The translations under genes were made by a program, and so were the position numbers. The notes below the pieces were generated by a model, which was not told where the DNA came from, made no database searches, and saw only the letters and a program-made list of their open reading frames with translations. Shown one piece after another: positions 60,004-64,000 of a stretch of 64,000 nucleotides of DNA (positions within the stretch are counted from its first letter, which is position 1; each line of letters opens with the position of its first letter). Location: positions 1,054,001 to 1,118,000 of the forward strand of contig CAUIJY010000071.1 of the NCBI GenBank assembly GCA_960531495.1. The letters run 5' to 3'. This DNA is from Zeus faber (lineage: Eukaryota > Chordata > Actinopteri > Zeiformes > Zeidae).

Positions 60004-60180
60004 AAGGCCATCAGCAAAACGAAGGAGCACCAGAAGTTGCATTAATGGTAAAAAGTATTTCATTTATTATTGGTTAGCTACAGTATAAGAACAATATTAT
60101 GAAGAAGAATAAAGAGAAATGTATTATATAGAGGGCTTTTTTAAGTACTCAGAGATGTGTTGTACATTAAAAATGTATGC

Positions 60181-60883
60181 CTTACTTATGAAGTAGCCAA
60201 TTTTGCATTGATCAAGAGAATCGTGGTTTTTGTCTGTTTATTTGCTTTATGTTATCCAATAATAAAATCGACATTATTAAATACATGATTATTATAGATT
60301 ATTCTTGACCCATCCTAGCAAAAGCGTTGAATGAATGAATCCTTGGGTGATTGAAATGATGTTTGAGGCGTGTGACCGCCTGGCCGATGGATCACTCTGG
60401 AGCACGTATGGATGAGATGAGTTCGGAGACATTTTATCAGTGTCTCGGGGTATGTTTAGCTACATGGCTGATGAAAATCGCGATTAAAAACAAGCAAATG
60501 TATAAATGTGAGATACAGTAAGCATAGTATGTGTGTTGTACACAACATGTCAAACTAGTTTCCCACATGAGTCCTTGGTTTAAAAGTAGCGTTATAATCT
60601 AAATATCTGGTAGGATTTCTGGAAAGGATACTGTAAGGCTTTAAATTTATTTGAAAAAAATATAACAAGGCGAGAGAGCTGTAAAGTTAGTTGACAGGCT
60701 GAAATGATTATGGAAGTTGATGTGAAAGACAATGAAAGTGGGAAAGTTAGCAAATGATGCATTTGGGATTCTTTGTTAAGGATGGAAGTTGGAGCAAAGA
60801 GAGTTGTAAAAGTCATTTTAGTAAAATATTGGTTCAGCAGAGGAAGCTAGCTAACTTATGAGTTAACCCGGACTAACTTCCGG
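60181..60883. other. 700 bp without recognisable features
   Basis: AT-rich sequence with stop codons in all frames and no terminal repeats, RNA gene or promoter that I can identify. A short GAATGAATGAAT run lies near 60330. Confidence 0.5.
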
Positions 60884-61181
60884 GTGCGCCGTAGTATGGA
60901 CACACCGGCTCTGCATTCAACTCTTAGTTTTGTGTTTATTACTATTTGTATTGTTCTTATTTTTGCATGCAGTGCACTGTCGCTATTACAATATGAACGA
61001 CAAGCACTCCTGGACGTCTGTTCGACACCTCATACGGACTTTTTCGCAACTTACCGGAGTACGTACTAAGATCTCTTTGTCCTGCCGCCACTGTGTTTAC
61101 CAATACGCCGACGGAGGAGAAAGACAAGAGGAAAACCTGCCGGAATTCTATGCAGATCTCGGAGGAGATACTAAAAAGTGA
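60884..61181 (+). pseudogene. Possible non-LTR retrotransposon ORF fragment
   Basis: A 61-residue frame starting at 60884 has a hydrophobic segment (residues about 14-35) followed by LLQYERQALLDV, similar in style to the start of fish LINE endonuclease/RT proteins, which often begin with a YxRxxLL motif. The coding-like character then appears to move to the +1 frame (60930-61181), which contains a CRHC motif and an acidic tail before a stop. The frame change and short length suggest a decayed fragment. No endonuclease catalytic motif is visible. The assignment is tentative; a chance frame is the alternative. Confidence 0.35.
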
Positions 61182-61960
61182 ATAGGTTTGATCTTGAGTG
61201 TGTAAAGTTTTGTTATTTTTCGAGTTTCTTAAGGCCCCAAAAGTCAGGTTAACACTTCAATTCAACACAGTGCCATGCCCACATTGTGTGACGAAAACCC
61301 AATGTTTTAATAAATTTAATCCCCAAAGTGTCTTGTAGACACTCGCGAACTTTGAAGTCGATCTGATGAATCCCCTAGGAGTTTGCGCACATTAAATCCA
61401 ATATGGCCACCTTCCTGTTGGTTGGGTGTCGGTCATGGCGGCAATATAATTTTTTTTGAGTCTAGTGATGTTACATTAATATACCCAATTTCATGTTAAA
61501 AAGTGAATAGGTTTGATGTTTTGAAATTTTCAACAGGGCGTGTCCGGTCATTTTGCCATGCCCAAGCACGGAACCCATAGAATATCAATTGCCACACTGG
61601 GACTGACGAGTGCACAAAGTTTCGTGAATTTCCAAGTATCTTTTGGAACATGAAATTTAACGTGTTGCCACGCCCACACCGTGTGCCAAAAAATATATAT
61701 ATTTTGATAATGTTAAGCTGTGAAGGTGTCTTGTAGACACTCGTCAAGTTTGAAGCCGATCCGATAAATCGCCAAGGAGGAGTTTCGCTAAAGTACAAAA
61801 CATAAATATGACTAAAAAGTCAGGAAAATTAAAAATGGCCGACTTCCTGTTGGGTTTTGTGAGAAAAAAAAATATATATATATATTTACGAAAGCCTGAA
61901 CGGTTGCGATACTTCCATGGGTACCCGCTAAAAGGTGAGCAGAGCCATTTCATGAAGTCT
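61172..61960. repeat. Duplicated dispersed fish-type repeat
   Basis: Two partial copies are in tandem. TAAAAAGTGAATAGGTTTGAT occurs at 61172 and 61497. GTGTCTTGTAGACACTCG, itself an imperfect hairpin, occurs at 61328-61345 and 61726-61743 and is followed in both by a similar AGTTTGAAG-CGAT-GAT-AAT stretch. ATGGCC-CTTCCTGTTGG occurs at about 61402 and 61838. The text resembles a repeat very common in ray-finned fish, whose transposon class I cannot state. Two A-rich (AT)n runs lie at about 61691-61704 and 61864-61888. Confidence 0.7.
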
Positions 61961-62170
61961 GCATAGATTAGATAGGAATATTTTAGGTGGAAGTGTTGTA
62001 CTGTTTAAGGCTGGACGAACAACTTTGTGGTTTTGGGGATGTATTGTTGAATGATGCATGAATAATAATTGTTAAATATTGTGGAGAGGAGAAATTGGAT
62101 TGTTTGATGAGAACCGTAGTAAGGTAAGTTAAGGGAACGGGTTAGGAAACCCCCCTTCGAAGCGGCTGTG
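61961..62170 (+). other. Leader-like sequence with consensus splice donor
   Basis: The sequence has no open frame of note. AAG|GTAAGT at 62121-62129 matches the vertebrate 5' splice-site consensus exactly. If the downstream frame is gag, this would be a plausible donor for a spliced env message. Confidence 0.4.
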
Positions 62171-62370
62171 TGTTTAACTTGCGTAGTAATTCCACGTAAC
62201 GTTTGGGCCCGTGTGTAGAGAATACATCCAGTATGCCTAAACTGAGCGACGTTTTGGTGATGAACAATGTTTAACTCGTGAAGTAATTCCGAATCCCGTT
62301 TAGGCCCGGTTGTTGAAAAGACCTCCGAAATGCCTAAACTAAGTGATGTCTGGCGATGAAAAATGTTAAA
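62171..62370. repeat. About 97-bp tandem repeat in the leader-like region
   Basis: Copies begin TGTTTAACT at 62171 and 62268, and a truncated third begins at 62364. Shared landmarks are GTAATTCC, CGTTT(G/A)GGCCCG, ATGCCTAAACT and the final TGATGAA-like sequence. Divergence is clear but the order is kept. Confidence 0.8.
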
Positions 62371-62412
62371 CTCAGCCTTCAGAAGGGTAGTCGATAGTCG
62401 GTAATTTCATTT

Positions 62413-62520
62413 AAGGGTGAAAGGCCCGGAATCATTTTTAAAGTAAAAAGGAAGCCAAGCATTTAGGGGTTAAAGGCCCGGTTCTTAGAGAAACCAAATA
62501 TTAAAGGGTTAAAGGCCCAA
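62413..62520. repeat. Three copies of AAGGGTTAAAGGCCC
   Basis: Short repeats occur at 62413 (AAGGGTGAAAGGCCCGG), 62465 (AGGGGTTAAAGGCCCGG) and 62504 (AAGGGTTAAAGGCCCA), spaced 52 and 39 bp apart. Such GGCCC repeats in a leader could fold or bind Gag or host factors, but this is speculation. Confidence 0.7.
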
Positions 62521-62552
62521 TTCACGTGACTTAGCGTAAAATTGTATTGCCG

Positions 62553-62745
62553 GCTGTGTGAGTGAGAGTGTGCGCAACGAGGTACCTTGTGTGTGTGGAA
62601 AGAGAGGTACCATGCGTGTGTGTGAATGTGAGAGAGACCGCGGGCGTGTGTGTGTTTGAGACAGTCTTTGTGTTTAAGAGAGTGTGTGTTTGATAGAGTC
62701 TGTGCATGTGTGATAGAGGTTTTGTGTGTGTATGTGTATGAACAA
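62553..62745. repeat. GT-rich degenerate minisatellite
   Basis: The plus strand is dominated by TGTGTG and GAGAGA motifs, with loosely repeating units of about 25-35 bp of the form GAGAGTGTGTGTTTGATAGA. It follows the leader repeats. A 179-residue frame on the opposite strand across this region is low-complexity (TH repeats) and is not supported as coding. Confidence 0.65.
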
Positions 62746-62754
62746 CCTCCTCAA

Positions 62755-62815
62755 ATTGCCCTAGATAAAAGGGCAATATATAAAAAAAAAATACAAATAA
62801 AAAAAAAAAAGTTGA
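62755..62815. other. Hairpin followed by A-rich tract
   Basis: ATTGCCCT / AGGGCAAT form an 8-bp perfect stem (62755-62762 and 62770-62777) with a 7-base loop. A run rich in A follows to about 62812. It could be a retroposed poly(A) tail or a structured leader element. Confidence 0.45.
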
Positions 62816-62941
62816 CCTGTAATAACCTAAAAGACCACTAGTGGCGTAGCTGCACCAGAAACACATTGAGATCCGAACATTTGAGGTTTCCCCCTCCCAC
62901 TTCTTCCCATGTCTTTTGTTCTCCTGCCATTCAAAAACATA

Positions 62942-63823
62942 ATGGAAAAGACCCCATCCCCCAGACCCGGCACCAGTGAGATTCGTATTGAAGCTGTAGC
63001 TGAGCTCAAGAACAGAACAGAGCCAAAGTTCCATGCTTGAGAAACTTGGAAATTCCATAAATATGAACAAAAATGGATCAAAGCAGGGTGGTGGTCGAAA
63101 GACACTACCCCGACAGCAGAAAACCGCACCAAGGTGATAGAGGAAGAAAAAAGACTGCTGGCTGAAGCAGGAGTGGATGCAAAAAACAACCCTGGATTAA
63201 TGGGGGCTTGAAAGCGCAAGTTAAACAAGCAGCGTGCACAATGGGCGCTGGTTCAGCACATAATGACGGCATGGATTCGAGCGGAAATGATTGTCGAACG
63301 TCGCAATAAAATCAGAAATGCCGCAACCAAGGCAGTGGTAGAAGCCCAGAAGGAACCCTACCCCCCACAAGAAGACAAGTTACCACCCCTCCCCGAACCC
63401 ATCCCCCAAGGTCACACCCCACTCCAACCACACACCACCCCATCCCGCTACCCCTCCCTGCTGGCCGATGAAGAAACACATCGGCACCCCCCCTCTCCGT
63501 ACAACCCTAAGACCGAGCACACACCTGAAGCAACAGCGCCCCCTGTGCTGAGCAACCAGAAAATAGCCACCCCACCCCCGCCAGAAATACAAGCACCCGT
63601 ATTAGTAATGGAAGGCCCGATCCAAATCCATTTCCGAGTACAGCCCTCCCCAAAGCCATCTGACAGTGAGAACAAGGACAATGATCAGACATCGCCCCCT
63701 AACGATCAAACAGACACAAAGAGTTTCTCTCCTCTAATACAGAGGACGACGAATGCACTTGCCAGTCCTACAAACCACAAAAAGACATCAAGAAAGGAAA
63801 AAGAAATGTACCACAAGGGTTAG
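62942..63823 (+). pseudogene. Gag-like open frame of a degraded endogenous retrovirus
   Basis: One frame from an ATG at 62942 (another in-frame ATG lies at 62909) to the TAG ending at 63823 keeps coding-like composition, but TGA codons interrupt it at 63038-63040 and 63209-63211. The longest clean part starts at 63263 (186 residues). The first third is rich in charged and aromatic residues, like a matrix domain. From about residue 30 of the clean part it becomes strongly proline-rich (PPLPEP, PPPPE, many P-T-P and P-S-P), as in the spacer between matrix and capsid of many Gag proteins. No capsid major-homology region, zinc knuckle or protease is visible before the window ends. Position downstream of an LTR, a primer site and a leader supports the call. 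A cellular proline-rich frame is the alternative. Confidence 0.45.
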
Positions 63824-64000
63824 CCACGCAACTGTCACACTGACTGGACAATGTGGCCCACTACCAGAGGATGCCAACACAACCCATGTTCATCTCATAG
63901 CACCTCCTGCAGACGCTACAGCCAAACAACAACCCAAAGAAAAACAAAAGACCCGAAGCCAGCCCACACCTTCACCTACCCCTGTAGTCCCCAAATACAC
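63824..64000 (+). pseudogene. Possible continuation of the gag-like sequence in another frame
   Basis: After the stop at 63823 a different plus-strand frame stays open to the window end and keeps the same P/T/Q/K-rich character. A third frame looks coding-like just upstream (about 63720-63840). This suggests one or two small indels near 63720-63830. The 3' part of the element lies beyond the window. Confidence 0.35.

Larger units (their letters stand above)
59136..60180 (+). mobile_element. Degraded hAT DNA transposon (Charlie/Buster-like)
   Basis: The left end, CAGGGGTCGGGAACC, has the CAGGGGT form of hAT terminal repeats. It is followed by a perfect 14-bp palindrome, TGGCTCGCGAGCCA (59153-59166), and further GGCTC motifs at about 59171 and 59194, a subterminal arrangement common in fish elements of this type. 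About 190 bp of left-end sequence is kept, to about 59326. Unrelated sequence then fills the middle, and the transposase C-terminus with its 3' untranslated part follows (about 59780-60180). The right terminal repeat is not visible and similarity fades near 60180. The element is therefore non-autonomous and truncated. Confidence 0.75.

Noticed and set aside
61496..61953. Minus-strand frames of 69 and 100 codons in the dispersed repeat
   Set aside because: They lie in non-coding repeat sequence, contain poly-F and poly-K runs from AT microsatellites, and are not shared between the two copies.
62531..63228. Minus-strand frames of 179 and 133 codons
   Set aside because: One is largely TH repeats from the GT-rich minisatellite and both are antisense to the leader and gag-like frame.
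63380..63692. Minus-strand glycine-rich frames opposite the gag-like frame
   Set aside because: They are antisense shadows of the proline-rich sequence (CCC/CCA codons read as GGG/TGG).

Overview
The window looks like eukaryotic, probably teleost fish, repeat DNA. The evidence is a non-coding array of about 57 kb, followed by 7 kb of nested transposable-element remnants. These include a hAT element whose end resembles a type common in ray-finned fish, and an endogenous-retrovirus-like LTR, leader and gag-like frame. I see no intact host gene, no rRNA, tRNA or CRISPR, and no bacterial-type gene organisation. Species and chromosome position cannot be determined from the sequence.

Positions 1-56750 are one pyrimidine-rich satellite. 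It is built on a 4-bp lattice in which nearly every fourth base is C and the three bases between are mostly TTT, AAT or ATT. These tetramers group into 8-mers (CTTTCAAT) and 12-mers (CTTTCTTTCAAT, CTTTCTTTCATT). The 8- and 12-mers form blocks of hundreds of bases, and the blocks are copied as kilobase-scale higher-order repeats. Two block families can be told apart by rare variants. Family alpha carries CAATTGTTTAAT and TTGCAA; family beta carries a TTTATATGAC or TTTATGAC tag and TTTGTTTAAATTTTTC. Approximate layout: alpha 1-3494, beta 3495-4853, alpha 4854-9456, beta 9457-26160, alpha 26161-29905, beta 29906-31590, alpha 31591-56750. The main copies are a 5,962-bp duplication (1-4853 and 5963-10815), a remote third copy at 45500-50336, a nearly perfect 2.95-kb tandem pair (20262-23210 and 23211-26160), a 2.7/3.4-kb pair (26.7-29.43 and 31.75-35.11 kb), and roughly 0.8-kb units within 35-44 kb. 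The many long open frames here follow from the repeat, whose common tetramers contain no stop codon on the plus strand. They should not be annotated as genes.

The array ends abruptly near 56750 beside a small perfect hairpin. From 56770 to 57730 the sequence is AT-rich with short internal direct repeats. A candidate LTR (57731-58925) has TG...CA ends, a 21-bp repeat cluster in its U3, a TATA box, an AATAAA signal and an adjacent primer-binding-site candidate (58929). About 200 bp further on, a hAT element (59136 to about 60180) with an 8-bp flanking sequence has inserted. It keeps its 5' end and the C-terminal dimerisation part of a transposase, but its middle is replaced by unrelated sequence and its 3' end is missing. 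Next come 700 bp of unrecognised sequence, a possible non-LTR retrotransposon fragment (60884-61181) and a duplicated dispersed repeat (61172-61960). From about 62100 a leader-like region resumes, with a consensus splice donor, two sets of short tandem repeats and a GT-rich tract. It leads into a proline-rich gag-like frame (62942-63823) broken by two in-frame stops, after which coding-like sequence changes frame up to the window edge. The simplest reading is a degraded endogenous retrovirus broken up by later insertions, lying beside a rapidly evolving satellite.
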